From Gaiellasilicea sp963745775 (lineage in GTDB: Bacteria > Actinomycetota > Thermoleophilia > Gaiellales > Gaiellaceae), in the NCBI GenBank assembly GCA_963745775.1, contig CAVUYY010000019.1:1-64000 (forward strand): DNA of 64,000 nucleotides. The letters run 5' to 3'. Each line of letters starts with the position of its first letter. Position 1 is the first letter of the stretch. The position numbers were made by a program, and so were the translations under genes. Below the pieces are notes generated by a model. The model was not told the origin of the DNA. It searched no databases and saw nothing but the letters and a program-made list of their open reading frames with translations. Positions 46,351-55,923 of this stretch are shown in pieces.

Positions 46351-47736
46351 ATGTCCACCACCAAAGCGCGCACGGCGGTCGTCGCGAAGGAGCTGAAGGA
46401 CGGCGAGAAGGCGATCCAGCACTCCACCGTGATCAACCCGTACGCGCTCGCCGAGCTCGTCGCCGGCCGCCGGATCAGCTGGCGGGAGATCGACGACGCG
46501 CCTCGCCTCCTCGAGTCGCTGCTCGAGACGCCGTACGAGCAGCTCTTCGACCCCGTGTACGACTCGCCGCTCTACCTCGGCTTCCGGCTCAACGCCAAGC
46601 TCGAGCTCGAGCACGTCGACGTCGAGCTGCCGGAGGTTCGCGAGGACGCCGGGAACGATCTCGAATCGCCGAACGGCGTCGGCACGATCGCCCGGCTCGC
46701 CGATCTCGGGCCGCTGTTCGAGACCGACGACATCGGCAAGATCGCCGTCGACCGGGCCGACCTCCGCACGAACGCGCTGGACCTGACGATCCGGCTCAGC
46801 GACCCGCTGCGCAAGGCGCGACTCGCCCGCGTCCTGCCCCGCGACCTGCTCGACCTCGTCGTCTACCGCCCGAAGCGGGTGGTCTCCGACGGCTTCAACC
46901 CGCCGAACACGGCCTGGACGGACAACGGCGACTTCTTCGAGGAGACGACGGAGTTCTTCGACCCGATCCAGGGAGCCGTCGCCAACTGCTACCTGATCGC
47001 GGCGATGGCGTCGGTGGCCTGGGCGCGTCCGTACCTGATCTCGCACCTGACGCGGGCGACCGGGCAGGCGCAGCAGCAGTTCACCGACATGATCCGCTTC
47101 TACGACATCGACCACGGCAACGCCGAGTACGACGTCGAGGTGACCGAGGCGACGATCGTCAGCTCCGCGAGCGGCGCGCCCGTCTACTGCCGCTCGAGCG
47201 AGCCGGGCGAGATCTGGCCCGCCGTCTACGAGAAGGCGTTCGCGAAGTGGAAGACCGGGATCGCGGGCGACCGGCCCGACATCACGGCGACGGCGTGGGG
47301 CGACTGCGTCCGCGCCTCGGCGGAGCTGACCGGCCTCGCCCGTCACTACTACGACACGGCGAGCCGCACCGCCGACGAGCTCTGGAACATCGTCCGCGCG
47401 AACTCGCTCAGCGGCAAGACGTTCAACCCGCTGACCGCGGCGACGTACGGCTCGGGCGCCGCCTCGCCGGACAAGGTGGTCTACGCCGACGCGAACCTCG
47501 TCGCCTCGCACTGCTACTCGGTGCTCGGCTGGGACTACCGGAACGGCCAGAAGTACATCGTCCTGCGCAACCCGTGGGGCTCGACCGAGGCGACCCAGAA
47601 CGTCCTCGCCGGCACCGTCTTCTTCTACGACGTGAGCTGGTGGAGGCCGATCGCGCTCGCGAACCCGGACGGCGTCTTCGCCCTCCGCGCGGACACGTTC
47701 AAGAGCTACTTCGGCTGGCTCGGCGCCGTGAGCTGA
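46351..47736 (+). CDS. Calpain-like (C2 family) cysteine protease
   Basis: 461 aa from ATG 46351, with AAGGAG upstream. The catalytic core (about 195-430) has the calpain triad: Cys213 in IQGAVANCYLIAAMASVAW (oxyanion Gln207), His387 in ASHCYSVLGW and Asn407 in VLRNPWGS. EIWPAVYEKAFAKW, equivalent to the calpain WPALLEKAYAK element, is also present. Residues 1-190 form an uncharacterised domain. Asn replaces the usual Asp before the Cys. No signal peptide or Ca-binding EF hand is seen. It is a single gene, closed by a strong hairpin. Substrate unknown. Confidence 0.88.
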   Translation: MSTTKARTAVVAKELKDGEKAIQHSTVINPYALAELVAGRRISWREIDDAPRLLESLLETPYEQLFDPVYDSPLYLGFRLNAKLELEHVDVELPEVREDAGNDLESPNGVGTIARLADLGPLFETDDIGKIAVDRADLRTNALDLTIRLSDPLRKARLARVLPRDLLDLVVYRPKRVVSDGFNPPNTAWTDNGDFFEETTEFFDPIQGAVANCYLIAAMASVAWARPYLISHLTRATGQAQQQFTDMIRFYDIDHGNAEYDVEVTEATIVSSASGAPVYCRSSEPGEIWPAVYEKAFAKWKTGIAGDRPDITATAWGDCVRASAELTGLARHYYDTASRTADELWNIVRANSLSGKTFNPLTAATYGSGAASPDKVVYADANLVASHCYSVLGWDYRNGQKYIVLRNPWGSTEATQNVLAGTVFFYDVSWWRPIALANPDGVFALRADTFKSYFGWLGAVS

Positions 47737-47746
47737 GCCCGCAGGA

Positions 47747-47775
47747 GCGGGGGCCGTGACGCTCGCGGCCCCCGC
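47747..47775 (+). terminator. Hairpin after the calpain-like gene
   Basis: Perfect 10-bp stem GCGGGGGCCG / CGGCCCCCGC (47747-47756 with 47766-47775) with a 9-nt loop, 10 bp after the stop. No T-run. Confidence 0.65.
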
Positions 47776-47802
47776 CGCCGCCGACTGAGTCAGAATCTCC
47801 GC

Positions 47803-49328
47803 ATGACGGTCGAGCCCCCCTCCGATCCCGACCGACGTCGGTCGCGAGCTCCAGACGCCACCGGGAGCTTCGCCTGCGACTCGAGGAGGCGATTCTGCCG
47901 CTCGCAACCTCGCTCGACGGCCGCGGGTTCGTCTACCACGCGCCGATCGCCTCGGACCTCCGCGTCGGCGGCTATGCGGCGCTCGAGACGGACGGCGGGA
48001 CGCTCCTCGGCCAGATCGCAACACGGTCGCTCGAAGAGCGGCAAAGCCCCGAGCTGGAGCTCGGCGCCAACCCAGACGACCGGGCGAAGGCGACCACGAG
48101 CGCGCGGCTGACCACCGGCACCGGCGTCGTCCTCGGTGGAGGCGCATCCCCGTTTCACAACGCGGACGTGCGCCCCGCCACGTCCGCCGAGGTGGACACG
48201 ATGCTCAGCCGGCTGGCGCCCGCCCGCGCCCAACTCGAGATCGGCGAGACCGCGGTCGAGGGAGTGCCGGCCCGGCTCGACGCCGGCGGCTTCTCGCGCC
48301 ACACCTTCCTCTGCGGCCAGTCCGGCTCGGGCAAGACGTATGCGCTCGGCGTCCTCCTCGAGCGGCTGCTCCTCGAGACCCGGCTCCGGCTGCTCGTCTT
48401 CGACCTCAACTCCGACTTCGTCGGCCTCGGCGAGGTGCGAGCGGGAGCCGACCCTGCGCTCGCGGAGCGGTTCGGCGAGCTCGCCGACAAGGTGCGTGTC
48501 CTCCGTCCGGACAACCCCGCCGGCTCGCGGCTCTCCCTCCGCTTCGCCGATGTCCCGGCCCATGTGCAGGCGGCGACGCTCCAGCTCGACCCGGTCGGCG
48601 AGCCGGTCGAGCACGCCCGTTACCTCTCGCTTCTTGCCGAGTCGCTCGCGGGAGCAGCCGTCGGCGACCTGATCGAACGTCTCGAGACCTCGGACGACCC
48701 GATCGACCTCCGGCTCGGCTCGCGGATCCGAAACCTCGGGCTGCTCGACTGGAGCCTCTGGCCGAGGCCCGGAGAGACGCCCGTGCTGGACGAGCTCGAG
48801 CGCGACGATTGGCGTGCGCTCGTCGTCGATCTCGGCACGGTCGAGCGGCTCGAGCAGCGAAACCTGCTTGCCGCTGCGATCCTCGACCGGCTCTGGTCGC
48901 GGCGGACACTGCGCGAGCCGCTGCTCGTGGTGGTCGACGAAGCGCACAACCTCTGCCCGCCGCGTGCCGGCGATCCTCTCGGCGCGCTGGCGCTCGATCA
49001 CCTCGCTCGGATCGCAGCCGAGGGGCGCAAGTACGGGCTCTACCTCCTCCTCTCGACCCAGAGACCGCAGCAGATACACGAGCAGGTGCTCTCGCAATGC
49101 GACAACCTCGTGCTCCTGCGGATGAACTCGAGCGCCGATCTCGGGCGCTTGGAACATGTCTTCTCGGCCATTCCGAGCTCGTTCCTCGAGCAGGCGACAG
49201 CCTTCCGTCAGGGTGAGGCGCTCGTGGCCGGCAAGCACGTGCCCCATCCGCTGTTCCTCGACTTCGGAGCGCGGATCACGACCGAAGGAGGCGCCGACGT
49301 GCCTCTGGACTGGGCCGCGCCGCTCTAG
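47803..49328 (+). CDS. HerA/DUF87-type ATPase (N-terminal frame uncertain)
   Basis: About 508 aa if started at ATG 47803 (MTVEPPSDPD) with an indel before RLRLEEAILPLATSLDG near 47860; the first start in the main frame is GTG 48168. An N-terminal barrel-like region (GFVYHAPIASDLRVGGYAAL, VVLGGGASPFHNADV) precedes Walker A CGQSGSGKTYALGVLLERLL, Walker B LLVVVDEAHNLCPPRAG and the arginine-finger region LLLSTQRPQQIHEQVLSQCDN. HerA-type hexameric motors translocate DNA or act with nucleases, but none is adjacent. The stop is 3 bp from the convergent K+ channel gene. Confidence 0.85.
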
Positions 49329-49331
49329 CCT

Positions 49332-49772
49332 CTAGAGCCGCGATTCGAGCGAGCGCTCGATCCGCTCGAGTCGTTCCGCCACGTCGGCGAGCGCCGCGTG
49401 GGTCATCGTGTGGCTCTCGTCGGCCCCGCTCCTCTTTCTGGCTCGCTCCATGAAGCTCGACGTGATCACCGCGGTCATGACCGACAAGAAGGCGATCCCT
49501 TGCAGCATCACGGCGAGCGCCACGATCCGGCCGGAGAGGCGCTTCGGGACCACGTCGCCGTAGCCGACCGTCGTCACCGTCTGGAGCGCCCACCACATCC
49601 CGAGCCAGATGCTGGGGAACTCGGCGCGATCGAACAGACGCATCAACGTGCCTGAGACGACGACTGTCAGCATGGTCGCGACGACGATCAGCACTCCGGC
49701 GGTGCGGATCGTGGGTCTGCGCGTGAAGGCACGCTCCAAGCGGTCTTCGATTTTTCCCGTCCGGTCTGTCAC
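49332..49772 (-). CDS. Two-helix potassium channel (Ion_trans_2)
   Basis: 146 aa. Helix 1 (about 24-45), pore helix and selectivity filter TVTTVGYGD (filter TVGYGD at 68-73), and helix 2 (about 80-107) make a KcsA-like minimal K+ channel. A charged C-terminal helix (ALADVAERLERIERSLESRL) is likely to form the tetramer coiled coil. The short N-terminal basic segment lacks voltage-sensor helices. The gene is convergent with the HerA-like ATPase and lies downstream of the MalT-like regulator on the same strand. Start ATG-equivalent at 49772. Confidence 0.92.
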   Translation of the reverse strand: MTDRTGKIEDRLERAFTRRPTIRTAGVLIVVATMLTVVVSGTLMRLFDRAEFPSIWLGMWWALQTVTTVGYGDVVPKRLSGRIVALAVMLQGIAFLSVMTAVITSSFMERARKRSGADESHTMTHAALADVAERLERIERSLESRL

Positions 49773-49818
49773 GAAGGCCAGTTCGACGCACGCAGGGGGT
49801 TCGCCTGCCCGCCGCTTC

Positions 49819-52464
49819 CTAGAGCAGCGAGAGCTGGCGCGCCCGCTCGACCGCGTCCCGGCGCCTGCTGACGCCGAGCTTGCGGTAGACGTGGCGGAGG
49901 TGCGTCTTGACCGTGTTGATCGAGAGATAGAGCTCGCCCGCGATCTCGAGGTTCGACATCATCGTCGGGAGGTACCGCAGGATCGCCTTCTCGCGCTCGC
50001 TCAAGGGCTCGAGGAGCTGGACGTGCGTGATCGTCACTTCCGGGGCTCGCTGATCGAAGGCCGAGATCAACTCGGCGACGAACGAGCGATGAGCGGTCCC
50101 CGAGCGCACGAGCTCGACCAGGGCGAGGCGCGCGGCGGGGCCAAGACCCACGAACACGCGCCGATAGTGGTCGGGTGCGGCCAGCTCGAGCGCGCGCTCG
50201 AGCGAGTGCCGGGACTCCGCCCGCTCGCGCAGCTCTCGCCGCACCAGCCCGTCCAGGAACCAGAGCTCGATCTGAGCGGAGTAGCAGGAGTCCGGGCCGA
50301 GGAGGTCGATCCCCGCACCTGTCGCCGACCGGGCCAGCTCGGCGTTCCCCGCCGCGAGCGCGAGCTTCGCGCGGAGCAGGTGCAGCTCGACGAACTGCTC
50401 GCTCTCGCCGCCGAGCAGCGCCTCGGCCTCGGCGCCATCGCCACGCTCCGCAAGGAGGCTCGGAACCGCGGCCCGGAACTTCCCCTCCAGGTACGCGGGA
50501 ACGCCGGCTCCGTCGAGCTCGCCGAGCGCCGAGCGCAGCTGGCGAAGTCCTTGCGCGGCTCCCACCGGGCCTTCCGCGGCGAGGCAGCTCGCCCTCAGCA
50601 GCACCGCGACCGCTCGGGACGAGCGATCGCCCGTGACGCGTGCCGCGACACCGGCCTGCTCGAAATGGGCGTCGGCCGTGAAGAGGTCGTCCCAGTGGAA
50701 ATGCGCCCAACCGAGCGCGAGGTCGGCGCCGATCGTCTCGAGCAGATCGAACCAACCGTGGCGCGAGGCGAACTCGAGCGCCTCCGTCGCGAGCTCGGCC
50801 GAGCGGGTCAGTCGGCCGCGGACCGCCTGGAGGAGCGCAAGCTGGCTGACGCCGTTCAGGTAGGCGAAGTGCGCACCCTCGGCCAGCGCCAACTCGATCG
50901 CCTCCTCGAGCTGAGGCTCCGCGAGCTCGACCGCGCCCCGCGCGAGCAGAGAGGTCCCGAGCTGCGAGAGTGCGGTTGCCCGCAACGCGCGACGGGCGGA
51001 CCGGCCGGCGCGCGGCGTTGTGGCGCCGTGCTCGAGGAGCTCGCGGGAATGCTGCTCGAGCTCCTCCATGTCGCCCTCGGCGCGCGCGGCCGCCATCAGG
51101 CCGAGCGCGAGCAGCGACGCCGACGGGTCGGACGGGGCGCGCGCGGCCTCGTCCAGACGAGCGCGGCCCTCCTCGAGCTCGCCGCGCTGAACCAGATCGA
51201 TCGCGTCCAGCAACGCGAGCGTCGGATGTCTCCGGCGCACGGCAGGCGGGACGGTGTGCATCAGCTTGCGGATCGTGCCGGGCGGCTCGAGCAGCGTGAG
51301 CTGCGGCCAGGCATCGGTGGCCGCCGCGGCCGTCAACGGCCAGTCCCGCGCGCCGATCGCGTGCCCGATTCGCTCCGTGACGGTGCCGCGACCGGCGGAC
51401 GACGACGCCACGATCCGATGCAGCCCTCGGATCTCGTCCGGTCGCTCGAGCATCAGCTCGGCGCGCAGGAAGGTGCGAAAGAACGAGTGGTAGCGATAGG
51501 TCGCGTCCTCCCGACCGTGGCGGTGGAGGAAGAGATTGCGTCTGTCGAGATCGGCGAGCACCAGCCCCGCATCCGTGCGACCCGTCAGGTCGGCGGCGAG
51601 CTCGGCCGTGAAGCGATCGGGGAGGGACGTCTGGAGCAGGAACGTCCGCAGCTCGTCGGGCTGCTGGTCGAGCACCTCGTTCAGCAGGTAGTCGGAGATC
51701 GCGCGGTCGTCCGCTGCGAACTCCGCGACGAAACGCTGCGGGTTCTCGACCGATTCGAGCGAGATCGCGGCCAACCGGAGCGCCGCCGCCCAACCGTCGG
51801 TTCGCTGGCACAGCGTCTCGATCTCGGCCTGGGACAGGCTGTCGGCGACGGGGCCGAGCAGCTCTCGGGTCTCGTCCGGCGTCATCGCGAGCTCGGCCGC
51901 CCTGATCTCGACGAGCTGCCCCGAAAGCCGATACCTGCCGAGCGGGATCGACGGATCGGATCTGGTCGCCAGAACGAGGCGTAGCTGCGGCGGCGCATGC
52001 TTGATCAGGTGCGCGATGTCGCTGAGGGTCGAGCGCTCGCCCAGCGCGTGCACGTCGTCGAGGATCAGCACGACGGGGGTGTCGAGCTCGGCGATCCGGT
52101 TGATCAGGACGTTCGCGGCATCGACGGACGCTCGTGCTCCGGACGATTCGCGAGCTTCGCCGTGCGCGGGCACGCGCTCTGCGACCGCAGCCGCGACGGC
52201 CCGCCAGATCCGCGCCCGTGAGTTGTCGTGCTCGTCCAGCCCCACCCAGCAGACCGGGCCCTGCAACTGGCGGCGCGCGGCCCAGTCGGCGAGCAGCGTC
52301 GTCTTCCCGAACCCGGGTGGCGCCGAGACGAGCGTGAGGGTGGAGGAGGTTCCGTGATCGAGGAGCTCGTCCAGCCGCGAGCGGGCGACGGCCCAAGCGG
52401 GAACCTGTGGGCGGGAGGAGCTTCGTGGTCGGGAGCGGCGAGACGGCAGCCAAGCCGACCTCAT
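49819..52464 (-). CDS. MalT-type LuxR-family ATP-dependent transcriptional activator
   Basis: 881 aa, intact. The P-loop SAPPGFGKTTLLADWAARR is followed by VCWVGLDEHDN, Walker B PVVLILDDVHAL and sensor RLVLATRSDP, all typical of MalT/STAND activators. A long helical TPR-type middle (about 390-790) follows. The C-terminal LuxR HTH is PLSEREKAILRYLPTMMSNLEIAGELYLSINTVKTHLR. ATG 52464. It probably activates class II promoters when an inducer and ATP are bound. It adjoins the first GGGTGA-N7-TCACC promoter (52496-52543), which makes it one candidate for the regulator of that family. Confidence 0.93.
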   Translation of the reverse strand: MRSAWLPSRRSRPRSSSRPQVPAWAVARSRLDELLDHGTSSTLTLVSAPPGFGKTTLLADWAARRQLQGPVCWVGLDEHDNSRARIWRAVAAAVAERVPAHGEARESSGARASVDAANVLINRIAELDTPVVLILDDVHALGERSTLSDIAHLIKHAPPQLRLVLATRSDPSIPLGRYRLSGQLVEIRAAELAMTPDETRELLGPVADSLSQAEIETLCQRTDGWAAALRLAAISLESVENPQRFVAEFAADDRAISDYLLNEVLDQQPDELRTFLLQTSLPDRFTAELAADLTGRTDAGLVLADLDRRNLFLHRHGREDATYRYHSFFRTFLRAELMLERPDEIRGLHRIVASSSAGRGTVTERIGHAIGARDWPLTAAAATDAWPQLTLLEPPGTIRKLMHTVPPAVRRRHPTLALLDAIDLVQRGELEEGRARLDEAARAPSDPSASLLALGLMAAARAEGDMEELEQHSRELLEHGATTPRAGRSARRALRATALSQLGTSLLARGAVELAEPQLEEAIELALAEGAHFAYLNGVSQLALLQAVRGRLTRSAELATEALEFASRHGWFDLLETIGADLALGWAHFHWDDLFTADAHFEQAGVAARVTGDRSSRAVAVLLRASCLAAEGPVGAAQGLRQLRSALGELDGAGVPAYLEGKFRAAVPSLLAERGDGAEAEALLGGESEQFVELHLLRAKLALAAGNAELARSATGAGIDLLGPDSCYSAQIELWFLDGLVRRELRERAESRHSLERALELAAPDHYRRVFVGLGPAARLALVELVRSGTAHRSFVAELISAFDQRAPEVTITHVQLLEPLSEREKAILRYLPTMMSNLEIAGELYLSINTVKTHLRHVYRKLGVSRRRDAVERARQLSLL

Positions 52465-52495
52465 TTCTGCAGGGTTCGTGTGATCTCACTCTAGA

Positions 52496-52543
52496 CGTCA
52501 CCCGGCTCGGGTGACGCGTGCTCACCTCGATGCGCTCGATGCT
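52496..52543 (+). promoter_or_regulatory. GGGTGA-type promoter A (drives 52572)
   Basis: A perfect 9-bp-arm palindrome CGTCACCCG / CGGGTGACG (52496-52516, spacer GCT). GGGTGA (52509-52514) is followed by N7, TCACCT (52522-52527), N10 and GATGCT (52538-52543). Predicted transcript start near 52550. Confidence 0.6.
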
Positions 52544-52571
52544 CCTGCCCAGGGAGCTGAGGTTGGCGACA

Positions 52572-52796
52572 TTGGCGACAACTGCTCGGTACGAGATTCG
52601 CGTCAAGGGAGACCTCGACGAGGTGCTCGCCGCCGGCCTGCCGTCGCAGTTCACGGCGACGCCCGCACCGGCCGAGACCGTGGTCTACGGGGATGTCGAC
52701 CAGTCGGCGCTCCACGGAATGCTCGATCGGCTCGAGCAGCTGGGGATCGAGCTCCGGGAGATCAGGCGCCTCCCAGACGAGGATCAGCCGGACTAG
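52572..52796 (+). CDS. Small conserved protein, paralogue 1 of a convergent pair
   Basis: 74 aa from TTG 52572 (ATTARYEIRVKGDLDEVL). This start matches the N terminus of its paralogue and lies just after the predicted transcript start; a GTG at 52518 would lie upstream of that start. It has a compact alpha/beta pattern: YEIRVKG strand, helix, TVVYGDVDQSALHGMLDRLE, LGIELREIRRLPDED. It is alignable over its length with the product of 52793-53005. The stops of the two convergent genes share the palindrome CTAG. Function unknown; probably an oligomeric ferredoxin-like domain. Confidence 0.7.
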   Translation: MATTARYEIRVKGDLDEVLAAGLPSQFTATPAPAETVVYGDVDQSALHGMLDRLEQLGIELREIRRLPDEDQPD

Positions 52797-53005
52797 CTCG
52801 GAACGTCGGGAAGCCGATGGACCTCGAGGAGCTCGAGGCCAAGTGCCTGGCAGCGGCGCAGGAGCTCGTGCAGCTCGGCCGTGGACTCGACGTCGCGCTG
52901 CAGGATCGTCTGGGCCGGCACCGCTGTCGCCGCGGGATCGCCCAGCGCCGTCGCAAACGCGGCGCTGAGGCGCCCGCTGACCCGAATCTCGTACCGGTGA
53001 CCCAC
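52793..53005 (-). CDS. Small conserved protein, paralogue 2 of a convergent pair
   Basis: 70 aa from GTG 53005. YEIRVSGRLSAAFATALGDP, TILQRDVESTAELHELLRR and LGLELLEVHRLPD align with the facing paralogue (about 40% by eye). It has its own GGGTGA-type promoter (53043-53077), giving a leader of about 30 nt. The pair probably arose by inverted duplication. No transmembrane segment, Cys or obvious catalytic residue. Role unknown. Confidence 0.75.
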   Translation of the reverse strand: MGHRYEIRVSGRLSAAFATALGDPAATAVPAQTILQRDVESTAELHELLRRCQALGLELLEVHRLPDVPS

Positions 53006-53042
53006 GTCAGAGGCGGTGCAAGGTCGGCTCCGCCATGGCCGA

Positions 53043-53077
53043 AGGCTAGGGCGACGCGAGGTGATCGGCGTTCACCC
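53043..53077 (-). promoter_or_regulatory. GGGTGA-type promoter B-left (drives 53005)
   Basis: On the minus strand: GGGTGA (53077-53072), N7, TCACCT (53064-53059), N10, TAGCCT (53048-53043). It shares the palindrome GTTCACCC / GGGTGAAC (53070-53090) with the divergent promoter B-right. Confidence 0.65.
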
Positions 53078-53082
53078 CACGT

Positions 53083-53117
53083 GGGTGAACCGTCGTCACC
53101 TCCGACTCCTGTCTTCT
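53083..53117 (+). promoter_or_regulatory. GGGTGA-type promoter B-right (drives 53129)
   Basis: GGGTGA (53083-53088), N7, TCACCT (53096-53101), N10, then TCTTCT (53112-53117), the weakest -10 of the set. The ATG at 53129 is 11 nt further, implying a nearly leaderless message. Confidence 0.5.
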
Positions 53118-53128
53118 GACTCGGGCCG

Positions 53129-54836
53129 ATGCAGCCAGGCGCACACGGACTCTGGAGCCGCATCCGCTCGGTCGGCCCGCAGCGCGCGACGCTGCGACAG
53201 GACGCGATCGCGGGCTTGCCGGGCTCGGTCGCGTCGGTGCCCGACGGGATGGCATCGGCGGTTCTCGCCGGCGTCAATCCGATCTACGGGCTCTACGCCG
53301 CGTTCGCCGGCCCGGTCGGCGGCGGTCTCACCTCGAGCACGAGGCTGATGGTGATCACGACCACCTCGGCGGCCGCGCTGGCGGCGGGGTCGGCAATCGC
53401 CGACGTCCCCGAGGCAGATCGGGCCGAGGCGCTCTTCCTGCTGACGATCCTGGCGGGCGCCGCGATGCTCGCCGCCGGCACTCCTGCGGCTCGGGAGGTA
53501 CACGCGATTCGTCTCGCTCTCGGTCATGCTCGGCTTCCTGACCGGGATCGCCGCGAACATCGTCTTCGGCCAGGTGCAGCAGCTCGCCGGTGTCGACGCG
53601 GACGGCTCGACGGCCCTGGCGCGCGCGGTCGACGTCATCCTCCATCCGAGCGCGATCCAGCTTGCCTCGCTCCTCACCGGGCTCGGAGCGCTCGCGCTCG
53701 CGATCGTCCTCGCGCGGACCCGGGTCGGCGCGCTCGCGACGGTGCTGGCGCTCGCGATCCCCACGATCGCGACTCTCGGCCTCGAGCAGATCCAGCGCGT
53801 CGAGGACGAGGGCGCGATCCCGTCGGGTGTCCCGCTCCCTCACCTCCCGGAGCTCGGGCTGCTCTCGTTCAACCTGGTCGCCTCCGCCCTCGCGATCGCC
53901 GCGATCGTCCTCGTCCAGGGCGCGGGCGTCGCCGAGATCGCCCCCAACGAGGATGGCGGGCCGTCGAACGCGAACCGCGACTTCATGGCCCAGGGGGTCG
54001 GGAACGTCGCCTCGGGGCTCGTGCGAGGCCTCCCGGTGGGCGGTTCCGTGGGGGCGACCGCGCTGAACGTGAGCGCCGGTGCCCGCTCGCGCTGGAGCGG
54101 GATCTTCGTCGGCCTCTGGATCCTCGTGATCCTGCTCCTCTTCACGGGCGTCGTCGCGAAGGTCGCGATGCCGACGCTGGCAGCCGTCCTCATCTTCGCC
54201 GCCGTCGGGTCGCTGCGAATCGGCGAGATCGCAACCATCTTCCGCACCGGAAACACGTCTCGAATCGCGCTCGTCGCGACGTTCGTGGCCACCCTGCTGC
54301 TGCCGGTGACGACCGCGGTCGGAGTCGGCGTCGTCCTGTCTCTGATGCTCCAGCTGAACCGCGAGGCGCTCGACCTCACCGTGACGCAGATCGTCCCAGG
54401 GCCGGACGGCCGGCTCGTCGAGCGACCGCTCCCGGCCCGCTTGGCGAGCCGCGCCGTGACCCTGCTCGACGTCTACGGGAGCCTCTACTACGCCGGCGCG
54501 AAGACCCTCCAGGCTCGACTCCCCGACCCGGCCGGCTCCACTCGGCCGGCGGTCGTGCTCCGGCTGCGCGGCCGCACTGCGCTCGGCGCCACGTCGTTCG
54601 CGATCCTGGCCGACTACGCCCAGCGGCTCGCCGCGGTCGACGGCCGCCTCTTCCTCAGCGGCGTCGATCCGCAGCTCTTCCAGCAGCTTCGCCGCACGAG
54701 GCGGATCGACCGCGACAAGGTGGGGATCTTCACCGCGACGCCGACGCTCGGGGAGTCGAGCCGCGCCGCCTACGAGGCGGCTCGGCGCTGGGTGGAGGAC
54801 GACGACGCGGCTCCCCCACCCACCCGGATCGGGTGA
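53129..54836 (+). CDS. SulP-family anion (sulfate) transporter with STAS domain (frameshifted)
   Basis: About 568 aa. The start has LRQDAIAGLPGSVASVPDGMASAVLAGVNPIYGLYAAF, the SulP signature. After a break near 53480 the frame continues as RYTRFVSLSVMLGFLTGIAANIV. Then come NANRDFMAQGVGNVASGLVRGLPVGGSVGATALN and about ten helices, and a C-terminal STAS domain (about 445-545: VVLRLRGRTALGATSFAIL, GRLFLSGVDPQLFQQLRR). It probably takes up sulfate or bicarbonate. It is followed at once by the formylglycine enzyme and sulfatase, so sulfate is the likely substrate. Confidence 0.88.
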
Positions 54837-54865
54837 GGCTTCGTCACCCGCCGAGCCCGCAGCCT
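54821..54865 (+). promoter_or_regulatory. GGGTGA-type promoter C (drives the FGE-sulfatase pair)
   Basis: CACCCG-GAT-CGGGTG (54821-54835) overlaps the transporter stop codon. GGGTGA (54831-54836), N7, TCACCC (54844-54849), N10 and CAGCCT (54860-54865) follow. GTG 54905 is 39 nt further. Confidence 0.6.
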
Positions 54866-54904
54866 CACGAGCGAAGGGACTCGATCCGGATATCTTCAGC
54901 CGCC

Positions 54905-55923
54905 GTGAGCTCCACCCCATCGTCGCGACAGGCTTCCGAGCCTGACGTCGTTCCGGACGTCGGTCCGCCGCCGGCGCCCGGGCTTCGCTGGATTCCGCAG
55001 GCGACGTTCGCGATGGGCTCCGAGGACTTCTATCCGGAGGAACGGCCGGTTCACCGCGTGTCGGTGGACGGCTTCTGGATGGACGAGCACCCCGTCACGG
55101 CCGCCGAGTTCCGGCGGTTCGTCCGCGAGACGAAGTACGTCACCGTCGCCGAGCGTCCGCTCGATCCCGACGCGTACCCGGACGCCGATCCGGAGCTGCT
55201 CGTTCCCGGCGGGCTCGTCTTCCGGAAGACGAGCGGGCCCGTCCCGCTCGACGACTTCCACAACTGGTGGGAATACGTCCCCGGCGCGAGCTGGAAGCGC
55301 CCCGGGGGGCGCGGCACGACGACGAACGGCCGCGACCATCATCCTGTGGTGCAGGTCGCCTGCGAGGACGCGGAGGCCTACGCAGCGTGGGCCGGCAAGG
55401 AGCTCCCGACCGAGGCCGAGTGGGAGCTTGCCGCGCGCGGCGGCCTCGACGGCGCCGCATTCGCCTGGGGCGACGAGCACATGCCGGACGGCGCCCCGCT
55501 CGCGAACACCTGGCAGGGCGAGTTCCCCTGGCAGAACCTGAAGCTCGACGGCTACGAGGGAACATCGCCCGTCGGCAGCTTTCCCGCGAACGGCTACGGG
55601 CTCTACGACATGACCGGGAACGTCTGGGAGTGGACGGCTGACTGGTTCACGCCGCGTCACCCCGACGAGGTGTCGAGTCCCTGCTGCGTCCCACACAATC
55701 CGAGAGTCGCGTCGACGGAGCAGAGCCATCTCGCCGGGCAGCCGGGAGAGCGGTTCCCGCGACGGGTGATCAAGGGCGGCTCGCATCTCTGCGCGCCCAA
55801 CTACTGCCTCCGCTACCGCCCGGCGGCGCGGCAGGCGCAGATGATCGACACCTCGATGGCGCACCTCGGCTTCCGCTGCGTCGTCCGCACGACCAACCCA
55901 GCGAGCCGAAGGAGAGAGCTTAG
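54905..55923 (+). CDS. Formylglycine-generating enzyme (SUMF1/FGE), 3' end unclear
   Basis: About 339 aa from GTG 54905. GLRWIPQATFAMGSEDFYPEE, FWMDEHPVTAAEFRRF, PVVQVACEDAEAYAAW, KELPTEAEWELAARGG, GNVWEWTADWF, and GGSHLCAPNYCLRYRPAAR with the two copper-binding cysteines (Cys296, Cys301) make it a true FGE, not just a SUMF1 relative. It converts the sulfatase active-site Cys to formylglycine. As given, the frame runs past GFRCVVRTTNP to 56365. A normal end is expected at the TAG 55921-55923 in another frame, so a late indel is likely. Confidence 0.9.

Noticed and set aside
47803..49328. HerA-like ATPase as a defined antiphage system
   Set aside because: No nuclease, SIR2 or DUF4297 partner is adjacent. 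The neighbourhood hint is kept only as a low-interest finding.
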